From NCBI GenBank assembly GCA_026002855.1, contig BPGD01000001.1:558001-622000 (forward strand): a stretch of 64,000 nt of DNA. The letters run 5' to 3'. Positions 16,233-25,329 of the stretch are shown one piece after another (within the stretch, counting starts at the first letter, position 1; the number at the start of each line of letters is the position of its first letter). The DNA comes from Bryobacteraceae bacterium (GTDB lineage Bacteria > Acidobacteriota > Terriglobia > Bryobacterales > Bryobacteraceae). The position numbers were made by a program, and so were the translations under genes. The notes under the pieces are model-generated. The model was not told where the DNA came from, ran no database searches, and was given only the letters and a program-made list of their open reading frames with translations.

Positions 16233-18634
16233 CACGCCCTATCGCCGCCGCCGCAGCCCTGACCGGTTTTCTGCTCCTGTGGCATCTGATGCCGCGGTAC
16301 GATGCGGCGCTCGGCGACACGAGAGTCACCATCGGCCGCAGGGAAGCGATTGAGACGGCCACGCAGTGGGCCCGTCAGCACGGGGTCGACATCGGCGGAT
16401 GGCGCTTCGCCGTGGGCAGCGAAGTGGATCCGCTGCTGATGCGCATCCGCCGCGCATCGCCCAGGAGCCGCGTGGCCGGAGCTTTCACGCCCCTCCGCAT
16501 CCGTGTGCTCGCCTACAACAACCGCGGCGATGCCGTGCTCGTCACGATGACCGCCAACGGCCGCCCGCTCTCGTTCCTCGACCGCCGCACGAGCCTGGCC
16601 GGCGAGCCGCTCGACAACGCCGCAGAGCTGGAACTGGTGCGGCTGGCCGGCGCCAATGCCGGCGAGTTCGTGCGCACAGCGGAAAACGTGCGAACGCTGG
16701 AGGGCAGTCGCAGCGCCTGGGAATGGCTGGACCCGGCATTGAGCGGCGTGCTGGCGCGGGTTGTGGTGATCACTCGCAACGGCCGTGTCGTCAACAGCAG
16801 TTACGAGTTTTCGGCCACGCCCGAGGCCGCCGGCGGGGGGCCACCCGCAAGGCCGTGGACGAGAGTCCTGCTGATGACGCTTTCGGTCGCGGCCGCCGCC
16901 GCCCTGGCCGGCATCGCGCTATGGTCGCTGTTTGCCAGCCTGATGCGCCGCACGGATCAGCTCGCCTTTGCCGCGCGGTTCCTTTGGGTCCCCGCGGTGG
17001 CCGCGGCATCGGCGTTTCTTTCGGGCAGCTACCAGAATCAGGCCCTGCTGGACTCGTTCAATGAAGGCCTGGTGGGCGATACGCGGCTGCTGATGGGCAT
17101 CACCCTGGCGCTGCTGGCGCTGCTGGGCGTGTTTCTGCTGGTGGCGGCCGGCTACGCGTCCGTGCCCCGCAATCAGATGCGGCTGTGGGCGCCGGCGGCG
17201 CTGCTGGTCCACGGGCATTGGAAGAACCGTCAGGCCGCCACACAGATCTGGACGGGCATTGCGTCGGGCGTTCTGATTGGAGCGGCGCCCTACGGCATCG
17301 CTGCCGTTGCCGGCGGGCCGCGCGTCCGGTTTCTGGAGGGCGTTGCTCTGTTGACTGCCCCGTGGCCGCCGCTGGAGGCGCTCGACGGGCTGGCTGCGGC
17401 GTGGGACGTATATCTGATCGTTATCTTCTTCGCGCCGTGGCTGGCCGGGCGGGTGCGGAAGTCCTGGCAATGGTGGGCCGTGCTGCTGGCGGCAGGCGCG
17501 CTTGTGTCCTCCCTGCCCCGCTCCCCGTTTCCTCCAGGCCACTGGGGCAATCTGGCCAGCGGCGTGCTTATGATGGCCGGCTATCTGGCCGTGTACCGCC
17601 ACGCCGGAATGTTGGGCGCGTGGTTTGCCCCGTTCGGCATGTATGGCGCGGTGCAGGGCATCCGCCTCCTGCATCTGGCTGCCCCGTCGTTGCAGTCGGC
17701 CGGATGGCAGATGCTGGTGCTCGTGTTCGGCATCGGGCTGGCGGCCCTGGGTGCGTCGTTCACGATGCCGGCTGCGGACATCGATGGGATGGTCGAGAGG
17801 ATGCACGAGGCCGCTGCCGCGCTGCCCCGTTCGCAGCGCGAAAAGCTCCGCGCTGAATTCGAGGTGGCACGCCGTGCGCAGCGCGACCTGCTGCCCTCGG
17901 CCCCGCCGGATATCCCTGGTTTCGAGGTGGCGGGCGTCTGCCATCCGGCGCTGGAAGTGGGCGGCGACCTCTTCGATTACCTGCCGTGCCCGCACCGCCG
18001 CTGGATGCTCTGCGTCGCCGACGTCTCCGGCAAGGGGCTGGGCGCAGCGCTCTACATGACTCTGCTCAAAGGGATGCTCGCATCGGCGGCGCACCACGAC
18101 CCGCCTCTGGTTCTGCTGGCGGCGCGGCTCAACCAGGCCGTGGCGGGCGCAGGCCGCGGGCGCATGTTCATCACACTCTCGCTGCTGCGGCTGGACCCGG
18201 CCAGCCGCCGCGCCGAACACCTTCGCGCCGGACACAACCCGCCCATCCTCTGGCGCGCCGCCACCGGTCAGTGCGAGTTTCTCCGGCCGCGCGGCATCGG
18301 CCTGGGTCTGGCCGTCAATGCGGCGTTCCAGGACAATCTGGAGATCCAGACCGTCGAGCTCGACCCCGGCGATGTCATCGTGATGTACTCTGACGGCGTG
18401 ACGGAAGAGATGGACGCCGAGGGTCGCCTTTTCGGCGAGCAGCGTCTCATGGAGATCATCTGCGGCCACGCCAGCAGGGGCGCGGCGCAGCTCGCCGATG
18501 AGATCATCAGGGAGGCCCGCGGCTTTCGGGGCGCCACGGAACTGCACGACGACTGGACGCTGCTCGTGCTGCGCTGCCGCCCCGTCGCGGCGCCGGCGGA
18601 CGCGCCGCCTTCGGGCCACACCAAAGAGGGATAG
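16229..18634 (+). CDS. Large membrane SpoIIE-type PP2C phosphatase
   Basis: An 801-residue paralogue of the preceding gene with the same layout: an N-terminal membrane helix (about 5-21), an extracytoplasmic region starting with a module also seen in its neighbour (REAIETATQWARQHGVDIGGWRF), further hydrophobic helices between about 220 and 520, and a C-terminal PP2C domain. Here the catalytic motifs are canonical: VGGDLFDY, ADVSGKG (Asp598), RAGHNPP, YSDGVTEEM and DDWTLLV. Probably it senses an envelope or external cue and dephosphorylates the STAS protein encoded next. The start overlaps the previous stop (ATGA); a frame beginning at 16196 is not needed. Confidence 0.88.
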   Translation: MTRPIAAAAALTGFLLLWHLMPRYDAALGDTRVTIGRREAIETATQWARQHGVDIGGWRFAVGSEVDPLLMRIRRASPRSRVAGAFTPLRIRVLAYNNRGDAVLVTMTANGRPLSFLDRRTSLAGEPLDNAAELELVRLAGANAGEFVRTAENVRTLEGSRSAWEWLDPALSGVLARVVVITRNGRVVNSSYEFSATPEAAGGGPPARPWTRVLLMTLSVAAAAALAGIALWSLFASLMRRTDQLAFAARFLWVPAVAAASAFLSGSYQNQALLDSFNEGLVGDTRLLMGITLALLALLGVFLLVAAGYASVPRNQMRLWAPAALLVHGHWKNRQAATQIWTGIASGVLIGAAPYGIAAVAGGPRVRFLEGVALLTAPWPPLEALDGLAAAWDVYLIVIFFAPWLAGRVRKSWQWWAVLLAAGALVSSLPRSPFPPGHWGNLASGVLMMAGYLAVYRHAGMLGAWFAPFGMYGAVQGIRLLHLAAPSLQSAGWQMLVLVFGIGLAALGASFTMPAADIDGMVERMHEAAAALPRSQREKLRAEFEVARRAQRDLLPSAPPDIPGFEVAGVCHPALEVGGDLFDYLPCPHRRWMLCVADVSGKGLGAALYMTLLKGMLASAAHHDPPLVLLAARLNQAVAGAGRGRMFITLSLLRLDPASRRAEHLRAGHNPPILWRAATGQCEFLRPRGIGLGLAVNAAFQDNLEIQTVELDPGDVIVMYSDGVTEEMDAEGRLFGEQRLMEIICGHASRGAAQLADEIIREARGFRGATELHDDWTLLVLRCRPVAAPADAPPSGHTKEG

Positions 18635-18641
18635 AGGAGCC

Positions 18642-19007
18642 GTGACACGCAGCTTTTCCATCGAGACGAAAAACCACGGCCCGGTGCGGGTCATCGCCGT
18701 CCGGGGCTACCTGGACGCCCACACGGCGCCGCAGTTTGAGAACGTGGTCGGCGCGGAGTTGCGCGAGGGCCATTGCCGGATCGTCGTCGACTGCACCGAG
18801 CTCGACTACATCTCCTCGGCCGGCCTCGGCGTCTTCATGACGTTCATCGACGAGGCGCGGCAGGTGGGCGGAGACATCAAACTCGCTGCCATCCAGCCGA
18901 AGGTCTACCAGATCTTCGACGTGCTCGGCTTTCCGGCGCTGTTTGACATCCAGCCCAGCGTCGAGCAGGCCGTGGCGCGATTCGAACAGGCGCAGGAGAA
19001 GGGCTGA
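18642..19007 (+). CDS. STAS-domain anti-sigma-factor antagonist (SpoIIAA/RsbV-like)
   Basis: A 121-residue single STAS domain. It starts with GTG at 18642, preceded by GAGGAG at good spacing. VIAVRGYLDAHTAPQFENVV is the N-terminal half and IVVDCTELDYISSAGLGVFM holds the loop with the phosphorylatable serine. In partner switching the dephosphorylated form binds the anti-sigma kinase and frees its client. Its kinase partner is encoded 4 nt downstream and three PP2C phosphatases lie upstream in the same operon. Confidence 0.92.
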   Translation: MTRSFSIETKNHGPVRVIAVRGYLDAHTAPQFENVVGAELREGHCRIVVDCTELDYISSAGLGVFMTFIDEARQVGGDIKLAAIQPKVYQIFDVLGFPALFDIQPSVEQAVARFEQAQEKG

Positions 19008-19011
19008 CGCC

Positions 19012-19464
19012 ATGGCGAGCTTCGAGCGCACCTTCTGCCTTCAGGTCCCTTCCTCTACGGAGAACCTGGCGCTCATCCGCGAATTCGTCGCCGCCATCGG
19101 CGAGCAGGCGGGCTTCAGCGAAAACGAAATCGCCCGCCTCGCCCTCGCCGTGGACGAAGCCTGCACGAACGTGATCGAACATTCCTACAACAACGAGACC
19201 ACCCACGAAGTCACCGTCCGCGTGACCGTCGACGACGAGGAGATCGTCTTCGAGGTCATCGACCGCGGCAAATCGTTCGATCCCACGCAGGCGCCGGTGC
19301 TTCCGCTGGAAGAGCTCATCCGGCAGCGGCGCAGCGGCGGGCTCGGGCTGCGGCTGATCCGGACCATCATGGACGATGTCCAGTACCGCATCGTGCCGGG
19401 CGAAAAGAACGAGCTCAGGATGGTGAAAAAGCGGCGCGCGCCCGCCTCCGGCCCGTCTACCTGA
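19012..19464 (+). CDS. RsbW/SpoIIAB-like serine kinase (GHKL ATPase)
   Basis: A 150-residue anti-sigma-type kinase. The N-box is [14 protein letters not shown] (residues 46-59), followed by the G1 region IDRGKSFDP and the G2 region [17 protein letters not shown], as in RsbW-family proteins. The expected role is to phosphorylate the STAS protein and hold a client, classically a sigma factor. No sigma factor gene is in the window, so the output is unknown. The last 8 nt overlap the convergent glycosyltransferase gene. Confidence 0.9.
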   Translation: MASFERTFCLQVPSSTENLALIREFVAAIGEQAGFSENEIARLALAVDEACTNVIEHSYNNETTHEVTVRVTVDDEEIVFEVIDRGKSFDPTQAPVLPLEELIRQRRSGGLGLRLIRTIMDDVQYRIVPGEKNELRMVKKRRAPASGPST

Positions 19465-20692
19465 GCGCCCGGCGCACCTCGCTGAGAACCTCGTCCACGG
19501 TCCGCCCCGGCGCGCGGATGACCGCCGCCGGGGCCGTCCCGTCCGGCGCCCAGCGCGCCACCGCACGCTCATTGGCATATCCGTTGAACACGCACACCTG
19601 GGGAACGCCGGCGGCGGCGGCCACATGCTGGCCGGCCGAGTCGTAGCCGGCGTAAAACGCCGAAGCGGCGATCACCGCCGCAAAGGAAGCAAACGGCCCC
19701 TCATGAATGCCGACGCGCGCGCCGCGCGCCTGCGCCCGCTCCGCCACACGCCGCACGCGCTCCTCTTCCTCGCTGCCGGGCGCGCCCGCGTCCACCATCA
19801 CCAGCCCCCAGCGGCGGGACAGCAAGAATAGCAGCTCTTCCTCGAACGGGTCCTCCACGCGCTTGGCCGGATTCTCGCCCACGCCGAGGCTCGCCGCCGC
19901 AACTGGCTGCGATCCGAAGCCGCAGGTAAACTTCGGCTGGAGCCACGGGACGGCCTCCTCGACCCCCAGCACGCGGCGGACCCAGTCTGTGACAAGCGCC
20001 GTCAGCGACTCATTCCCGGCGCCGCCGTAGCCGCGCGACTCAAAAAGAAAATGCCTCCCGGGATCGCACACCGGGAGCAGCCCGAGCTGCGTGAGCCGTG
20101 AGTCCGGATCCAGCACCAGGACATCCGGCCCGCGGAACGCCTTTTCCAGCACGCCGCGCACCGCCAGCCGCTCGGCCAGCGTTCCCTGCCGCGGATATTC
20201 GACCGGCAGATGGCGAAGCCCTGGCGCGCGCTCAAAGAGCTCCCACGCCTTGCGCGGCCCGGCAAAGAAGATTTCCGCCCGCGGGAAGCGCTGCCGCGCG
20301 GCATCGAGCACCACTGAAGTGATGGCCACGTCGGCGCCGAGCGTCACGCGCGACAGCACGTAAACGCGGGCAGGCTCAAACTCCACCGGCCGCACGCGCC
20401 GCACCGCCTGGTAGCGCGCAAACAGATCGTCTTCATCCTGTTCCGGCAGCGCCAGCGCGAGCACCCGGCTGAAAAGGCGCGCATAGGCGTCGCACAGCGC
20501 CGGCTCAAAGCGGTCCGCCAGCGGCTCGGCCAGCCCGGCAAACAGCGCGCGCGAGGCGGCGGCGGCGTAGAGCGGATCCGGGTCGAGCGCCGCCGCGACC
20601 AGCCGCTCCACCGGCTCGGCCGGCGGTGTTTCCCCTCTCAGGCAGGCGGCGAGCAGCTCCGCAGCCAGTTCACCGGGCGAAGTACTTGCCAA
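19457..20692 (-). CDS. Glycosyltransferase family 9-like protein (heptosyltransferase fold)
   Basis: A 411-residue protein. The N-terminal 110 residues are helical and unassigned. The remainder resembles family 9 (ADP-heptose:LPS heptosyltransferase-like) proteins: [35 protein letters not shown], then a second Rossmann half with [19 protein letters not shown] and [28 protein letters not shown], the acceptor/donor loop. Donor and acceptor are unknown. The start overlaps the 3' end of mtnP by 23 nt on the same strand; the 3' end meets the RsbW-like gene. Confidence 0.7.
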   Translation of the reverse strand: MASTSPGELAAELLAACLRGETPPAEPVERLVAAALDPDPLYAAAASRALFAGLAEPLADRFEPALCDAYARLFSRVLALALPEQDEDDLFARYQAVRRVRPVEFEPARVYVLSRVTLGADVAITSVVLDAARQRFPRAEIFFAGPRKAWELFERAPGLRHLPVEYPRQGTLAERLAVRGVLEKAFRGPDVLVLDPDSRLTQLGLLPVCDPGRHFLFESRGYGGAGNESLTALVTDWVRRVLGVEEAVPWLQPKFTCGFGSQPVAAASLGVGENPAKRVEDPFEEELLFLLSRRWGLVMVDAGAPGSEEEERVRRVAERAQARGARVGIHEGPFASFAAVIAASAFYAGYDSAGQHVAAAAGVPQVCVFNGYANERAVARWAPDGTAPAAVIRAPGRTVDEVLSEVRRALR

Positions 20693-21548
20693 CGATCAAC
20701 TCCAGCTTCTTCAAAGTGGCGGGCGGCACGGCCTTGCGGTCCGTGATCAGCGCGTGCTCGAGCGCACGGCTGCAAATGCAGTGGCGCGGCGCGTTCACGT
20801 CCAGCAGCCGCACCGCCGCGCGCACCACCCGGGCGGCGTTTTCGGCGTTGTGTTGCAGGTTGCGGACGATGTCGGCCACGGTGACGGCGTCGTGCTCCGG
20901 ATGCCAGCAGTCATAGTCGGTCACCATCGCCACGGTCGAATAGCAGATCTCCGCCTCCCGCGCCAGCTTCGCCTCCTGGAGGTTCGTCATCCCGATCACG
21001 TCCATGCCCCAGCTCCGGTACAGGTTGGACTCGGCCTTCGTTGAAAAGGCCGGCCCTTCCATGCACAGGTACGTGCCGCCCAGCTTCGAGGGCACGCCGG
21101 CCTCCCGGCAGGCTGCGTGCAGCAGCTGCATCAGCACCGGGCACACCGGGTCGGCGAAGGAGATGTGCGCCACCAGTCCGTCGCCGAAGAAGGTCGAGAT
21201 CCGCCCGCGCGTGCGGTCGACGAACTGGTCCGGGATGACGAAATCGAGCGGCTTGTGCTCTTCCTTCAGGCTCCCGACGGCCGACAGGGAGATGATCCAC
21301 TCCACGCCGAGCTGTTTGAAGCCGTAAATGTTGGCGCGGAAGTTCAGCTCGGAAGGGCTGATGCGGTGGCCGCGCCCGTGCCGCGCCAGAAACGCCACCG
21401 GCTTGCCCTCCAGCTCGCCCACGATATAGGCGTCCGAGGGATCGCCGAACGGGGTGGTCAGCTTCACTTCCTGCTGGGCGGAAAAACCGGGCATGGAGTA
21501 GAGCCCGCTGCCGCCAATCACGCCGATTTTCGCGCTCGTCATGCTCAT
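20670..21548 (-). CDS. mtnP: S-methyl-5'-thioadenosine phosphorylase
   Basis: Cleaves methylthioadenosine to adenine and methylthioribose-1-phosphate in methionine salvage. The 292-residue sequence has GVIGGSGLY (phosphate loop), [24 protein letters not shown], the substrate motif [13 protein letters not shown] and [13 protein letters not shown], all typical of MTAP. M1 and M3 are both possible starts. It lies 44 nt downstream of the Gfo/Idh/MocA gene on the same strand and overlaps the glycosyltransferase start, suggesting a shared transcript. Confidence 0.95.
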   Translation of the reverse strand: MSMTSAKIGVIGGSGLYSMPGFSAQQEVKLTTPFGDPSDAYIVGELEGKPVAFLARHGRGHRISPSELNFRANIYGFKQLGVEWIISLSAVGSLKEEHKPLDFVIPDQFVDRTRGRISTFFGDGLVAHISFADPVCPVLMQLLHAACREAGVPSKLGGTYLCMEGPAFSTKAESNLYRSWGMDVIGMTNLQEAKLAREAEICYSTVAMVTDYDCWHPEHDAVTVADIVRNLQHNAENAARVVRAAVRLLDVNAPRHCICSRALEHALITDRKAVPPATLKKLELIVGKYFAR

Positions 21549-21592
21549 ACGTTCCTGATGATCCTACAGCCGCCGCGGCGAGCGCCAGCGCC

Positions 21593-22795
21593 TCAGACGA
21601 TCTCCTCGCGCCCGGCGTCCCAGGCGACGCTGCGGCCCAGCCGGTAGCTCTCCACCGCCATCCGGCAGGCGATGGAGACGCGGAAGCCCAGCTCAAAGGG
21701 ACACGCCGGCTCTCCCCCCTGGCGGATGCAGCGGAAGAAGTTCTCCATCAGCGCGTGCTGCGGCGCGCGGGCCGTTCCCAGCCGCTCCTCGCGGTCCTTC
21801 ACGTTGACGCGCTGCGGCAGCCAGCGGATCTGGCTCGCTTTCTGAATGGTCCCGTCGGTGCCGAGCACGTCCTCGCCGGATCCAAGCCGGTCATTGCCGA
21901 AGCCCGAGTTCCAGCTGATCAGCATCTCTTCGGGCTGTTCGAGCGTGACGCACATCGTGTCCGGCACTTCGCGCCCGTCTTTCCAGAGATAAATCCCGCC
22001 GGTCATGGTCGCTCTTTTCGGAATTTGCAGACCAAGCGCCTTGTACCAGAATGCAATCTGATGGCACATGTTTTCGTAAACATTTCCGCCGGAATAATCC
22101 CAGAAAAAGCGCCAGTTGATGTAGCGGTTTGCGTCGAAAGGCCGCTCGGGCGCCTCGCCGAGAAAGGCCTTCCAACGGATGTTTTCCTCGGTCATGTCCG
22201 GATAGACGGGCCGCGCCCACTGCGGCCGGCCGTGCGGCGTGTTCCGGTACATGGTCATGTGGATCGCCGTGATCCTGCCCATGGGTTCCTCGGCCAGGAA
22301 GAGCCGCGCGTCGGCCATCATGCCGGAGGCGCAGGACTGATGGCCGATCTGGACGACACGGCCGCGGGCGCGCGCATGAGCCTCGCGCATCTTCTTCGCG
22401 TGCGCCACGGTGAAGGCCATCGTCTTTTCAAGATAGACGTGCTTGCCCGCTTCGAGCGCGGCCACGAAATGCTCGCAGTGCAGATGCTGCGGCGTGGCGA
22501 TCAGCACCGCGTCCACAGAACCATCCTCAAGTAGGGAGCGGTAGTCGGTGAACGTCTTTGTCTGCGGCGCAATGGCTCGCGCCTCCTCAAGCCGCCGGGA
22601 ATAAACGTCCGCCGCCGCCACGATCTCGACGTTTTCGCACGCCAGCGCCTGCCGCATCAGTTCCTGTCCCCGCGAGCCGGGCCCGATGATGCCCACCCGG
22701 ATGCGGTCGTTCGAGCCGAGAACGGATGCCGGCGCAGCCAGGCTGGTGGCCAGCCCGCTGGCCACGGTGCCAAGAAAATTCCGCCGTGAGGCCAT
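21593..22795 (-). CDS. Gfo/Idh/MocA-family oxidoreductase with twin-arginine leader
   Basis: A 400-residue protein beginning MASRRNFLGTVASGLATSL, a clear Tat signal. IRVGIIGPGSRGQELMRQAL is the Rossmann start and YLEKTMAFTVAHAKKM replaces the usual EKP with EKT. WRFFWDYSGGNVYENMCHQIAFWYKAL belongs to the C-terminal domain of the exported subgroup. This is the third such protein in the window. The start at 22795 is supported by the Tat signal and by TATGAT 6 nt upstream. Substrate unknown. Confidence 0.85.
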   Translation of the reverse strand: MASRRNFLGTVASGLATSLAAPASVLGSNDRIRVGIIGPGSRGQELMRQALACENVEIVAAADVYSRRLEEARAIAPQTKTFTDYRSLLEDGSVDAVLIATPQHLHCEHFVAALEAGKHVYLEKTMAFTVAHAKKMREAHARARGRVVQIGHQSCASGMMADARLFLAEEPMGRITAIHMTMYRNTPHGRPQWARPVYPDMTEENIRWKAFLGEAPERPFDANRYINWRFFWDYSGGNVYENMCHQIAFWYKALGLQIPKRATMTGGIYLWKDGREVPDTMCVTLEQPEEMLISWNSGFGNDRLGSGEDVLGTDGTIQKASQIRWLPQRVNVKDREERLGTARAPQHALMENFFRCIRQGGEPACPFELGFRVSIACRMAVESYRLGRSVAWDAGREEIV

Positions 22796-22807
22796 GCTGG
22801 CATCATA
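22796..22807 (-). promoter_or_regulatory. Candidate leaderless -10 element of the third Gfo/Idh/MocA gene
   Basis: On the minus strand TATGAT (22807-22802) is followed by six bases (GCCAGC) and the ATG at 22795. No convincing -35 lies 16-18 bp upstream, and there is no room for a Shine-Dalgarno. Confidence 0.4.
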
Positions 22808-22865
22808 GCGAACGCCGCCGCCGGCCGCCCGCATCTGGCAGAATGGGGATCGACCCGGTCGCATC

Positions 22866-23984
22866 ATGCGCCTGTTGCAACCTGCAAGCGAGAAAGAACT
22901 GGCCGACGCACTGGCCGCCGCGGCCGCCGCCGGCGAAACGGTGGAAATCCGGGGCGCCGGCTCGAAGCGCCGCATGGGCGGCCCGGCGGCCGAAACGGCG
23001 GCCGTGCTGGAGACGCTCGCCCTGAACCGCGTGCGGCAGTACGACCCGCGCGATCTGACCATCAGCGTGGAAGCGGGCATGCGATGGGCGGAGCTGGCGC
23101 GGCTTGTCGACGAACACCGGCAGATGGTCCCTCTGGATCCCCCCTGCGCGGACAGCGGCACGGTGGGCGGTGTGGTGGCCGCCAACTGCGCCGGCCCGCG
23201 GAGGCGCCAGTACGGCGCGGCACGGGACATGGTGATCGGCATGCGCTATGCCACGCCGGAGGGCGTGGTGGCCGACACCGGCGGCATGGTGGTGAAAAAC
23301 GTGGCCGGGCTGGACATCCACAAGGCGCTCATCGGCAGCTTTGGCACGCTGGCGGCCATCACCGTGGTCAACTTCAAGCTCGCGCCCAGGCCCGAGCTCA
23401 CGCGCACGTGGGCGCTTGGCTTCGGCTCCGCCGTGGAGGCCGTGGCGCAGCGGGACGCGATCCTGCGCGGCGTGCTCCAGCCTTCCGCCCTCGATGTCCT
23501 CAACCCGGCGGCGGCCGCGCTGGCGGGCCTGGATGGCTTCTGCGTGCTGGTGCGCGCCGGCGGGCCGGAGCCGCTGATCCGCCGCTACGACCGCGAGCTG
23601 GCAGGAGCGCAGACTTTCGACGCTGATGCCGAGGCGCGGCTCTGGCGCGCGGTGGAAGAGTTCGCGCCCTCGCAGCCGTATGTCGTGCGTGCCGGCCATC
23701 CGCTGGCCGATCTCCTCCCGGTGCTCGAATCTGCGCCCGGCCCCTGCGTCTGCCGCGCCGGCACCGGCATCAGCTATCTCGGATTCAGCGAAGCCGCCGC
23801 GGCCGTCCGGTGGATGTTAAACCCCGGACATGCGCGCTGGAGCCGGCTGATCGAGTGGTCGTCCGGTCCCGCGGAAATCTACTGGCCCGATCCGGGCCCC
23901 GAGCTCGAATGGATGAAGAAAATCAAGGCCGCCTTCGACCCGAAAGGACTGCTCAACCCAGGGAGGCTGTATGGCCGCCTCTGA
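22866..23984 (+). CDS. glcE: Glycolate oxidase FAD-binding subunit GlcE
   Basis: A 372-residue FAD_binding_4 protein. VEIRGAGSKRRMGGP, the segment DPPCADSGTVGGVVAANCAGP and VKNVAGLDIHKALIGSFGTLA are typical of GlcE. The C-terminus (WMKKIKAAFDPKGLLNPGRL) is the usual FAD-oxidase end. In glycolate dehydrogenase it works with GlcD and the iron-sulfur subunit GlcF; glcF overlaps its 3' end by 14 nt, but glcD is not in this window. It diverges from the Gfo/Idh/MocA gene at 22795. Confidence 0.88.
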   Translation: MRLLQPASEKELADALAAAAAAGETVEIRGAGSKRRMGGPAAETAAVLETLALNRVRQYDPRDLTISVEAGMRWAELARLVDEHRQMVPLDPPCADSGTVGGVVAANCAGPRRRQYGAARDMVIGMRYATPEGVVADTGGMVVKNVAGLDIHKALIGSFGTLAAITVVNFKLAPRPELTRTWALGFGSAVEAVAQRDAILRGVLQPSALDVLNPAAAALAGLDGFCVLVRAGGPEPLIRRYDRELAGAQTFDADAEARLWRAVEEFAPSQPYVVRAGHPLADLLPVLESAPGPCVCRAGTGISYLGFSEAAAAVRWMLNPGHARWSRLIEWSSGPAEIYWPDPGPELEWMKKIKAAFDPKGLLNPGRLYGRL

Positions 23985-25329
23985 AGCGCCCGTCTTCCCG
24001 CCCATCCTGCCCAACCGCCATCCCGATGCTCCGCGAGGCGCCGACCTGGACAAATGCGTCCACTGCGGCCTGTGCCTGAACGCGTGCCCGACATACCGCG
24101 AACTCGGCCTCGAAATGGACTCGCCGCGCGGCCGCATCTACCAGATGATCCAGGTGGCCACCGGGCAAGCCGCCATCACGCCATCCTACATCGAGCATCT
24201 CGACCTCTGCCTCGCCTGCCGCGGCTGCGAAAGCGCCTGTCCCTCGGGCGTTCCGTACGGACGGCTGATCGAGGCGGCGCGCGCCGAAATCGAGGCCTCC
24301 ATCCGCCGCCCCTGGCATGTGCGCCTGCTGCGGCGCCTCGTGTTCGATCATCTGCTGGTGAGCCGCGCCTGGCTCAGGGCGGCGGGCGCGCTCCTGTACC
24401 TCTATCAGGCGTCCGGCCTTCAGGCCCTGGTGCGCGGCAGCGGGTTGCTGAAGCTCTTCGGAAAACTGGGCCGCATCGAACGGCTTGCGCCGGAAGCCGA
24501 AGTGCCGTTTTTCTTTTCCTCCATCGGCCGTACCTTTCCGGCGAAAGGGAAAAAAAGGAAACGCGTCGCGTTTCTCGCCGGGTGTCTGGCCAACGTCACC
24601 TCAGCCCGCCTGAACGAGGCGACGGTGCGCGTCCTTCAGGAGAACGGCTGCGAGGTGGTGATCCCCGAAGACCAGACCTGCTGTGGCGCTCTCCACGTGC
24701 ATTCCGGCCTGAAGGAGAAGGCGCGCCAACTGGCGCGCCGCAACATCCGGGCGTTTCTTTCGGATGATTTCGATGCCATCATCACCAACGCCGCCGGCTG
24801 CGGTTCCACGCTCAAGGAATACCACGGGCTGCTGGAAAATGACGCTGAATTCCGGGAAAAAGCGGAGGACTTCTCCAGAAAAGTCCGCGATATTACCGAA
24901 TTTCTGGACGACATTGGCATCCGGCCTCCGGAAATTCCGTATGACGCCGTGGTCACCTACCAGGATTCCTGTCACCTGGCCCACGGGCAGAAGATCCGCC
25001 AGGCGCCGCGCAACCTGATCGCCGCCGTCCCGGGCGTGACGTTCCGCGAACTGCCGCTCGCCGACCTCTGCTGCGGCAGCGCGGGCGTCTATAACATCGT
25101 CCACGACGAAATGGCCGCATCCATCCTCGAAAAGAAAATGGCGCTGGTCAATTCAATCGGAGCGGACATCGTCACCACCGCCAACGTCGGTTGCGCCATC
25201 CAGCTCAGGGCCGGGGTGGCGCTGCATGGAAGAGGGCAGCGCGTGATGCACGTGGTGGAGCTTCTGGACGAAGCCTACCGGCAGGGCGGCGCGCGGCGGC
25301 CCGCCGCGCCACCTCCGCCCGCGTCTTGA
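23971..25329 (+). CDS. glcF: Glycolate oxidase iron-sulfur subunit GlcF
   Basis: A 452-residue ferredoxin/CCG protein. Two [4Fe-4S] motifs (CVHCGLCLNACP near residue 29 and CLACRGCESACP near 80) precede two cysteine-rich CCG domains (QTCCGALHVHSG and ADLCCGSAGVYN). It passes electrons from the flavin subunits of glycolate dehydrogenase to the respiratory chain. The start overlaps glcE. The last 125 nt overlap, on the opposite strand, the 3' end of the START-like gene. Confidence 0.92.
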   Translation: MAASEAPVFPPILPNRHPDAPRGADLDKCVHCGLCLNACPTYRELGLEMDSPRGRIYQMIQVATGQAAITPSYIEHLDLCLACRGCESACPSGVPYGRLIEAARAEIEASIRRPWHVRLLRRLVFDHLLVSRAWLRAAGALLYLYQASGLQALVRGSGLLKLFGKLGRIERLAPEAEVPFFFSSIGRTFPAKGKKRKRVAFLAGCLANVTSARLNEATVRVLQENGCEVVIPEDQTCCGALHVHSGLKEKARQLARRNIRAFLSDDFDAIITNAAGCGSTLKEYHGLLENDAEFREKAEDFSRKVRDITEFLDDIGIRPPEIPYDAVVTYQDSCHLAHGQKIRQAPRNLIAAVPGVTFRELPLADLCCGSAGVYNIVHDEMAASILEKKMALVNSIGADIVTTANVGCAIQLRAGVALHGRGQRVMHVVELLDEAYRQGGARRPAAPPPPAS

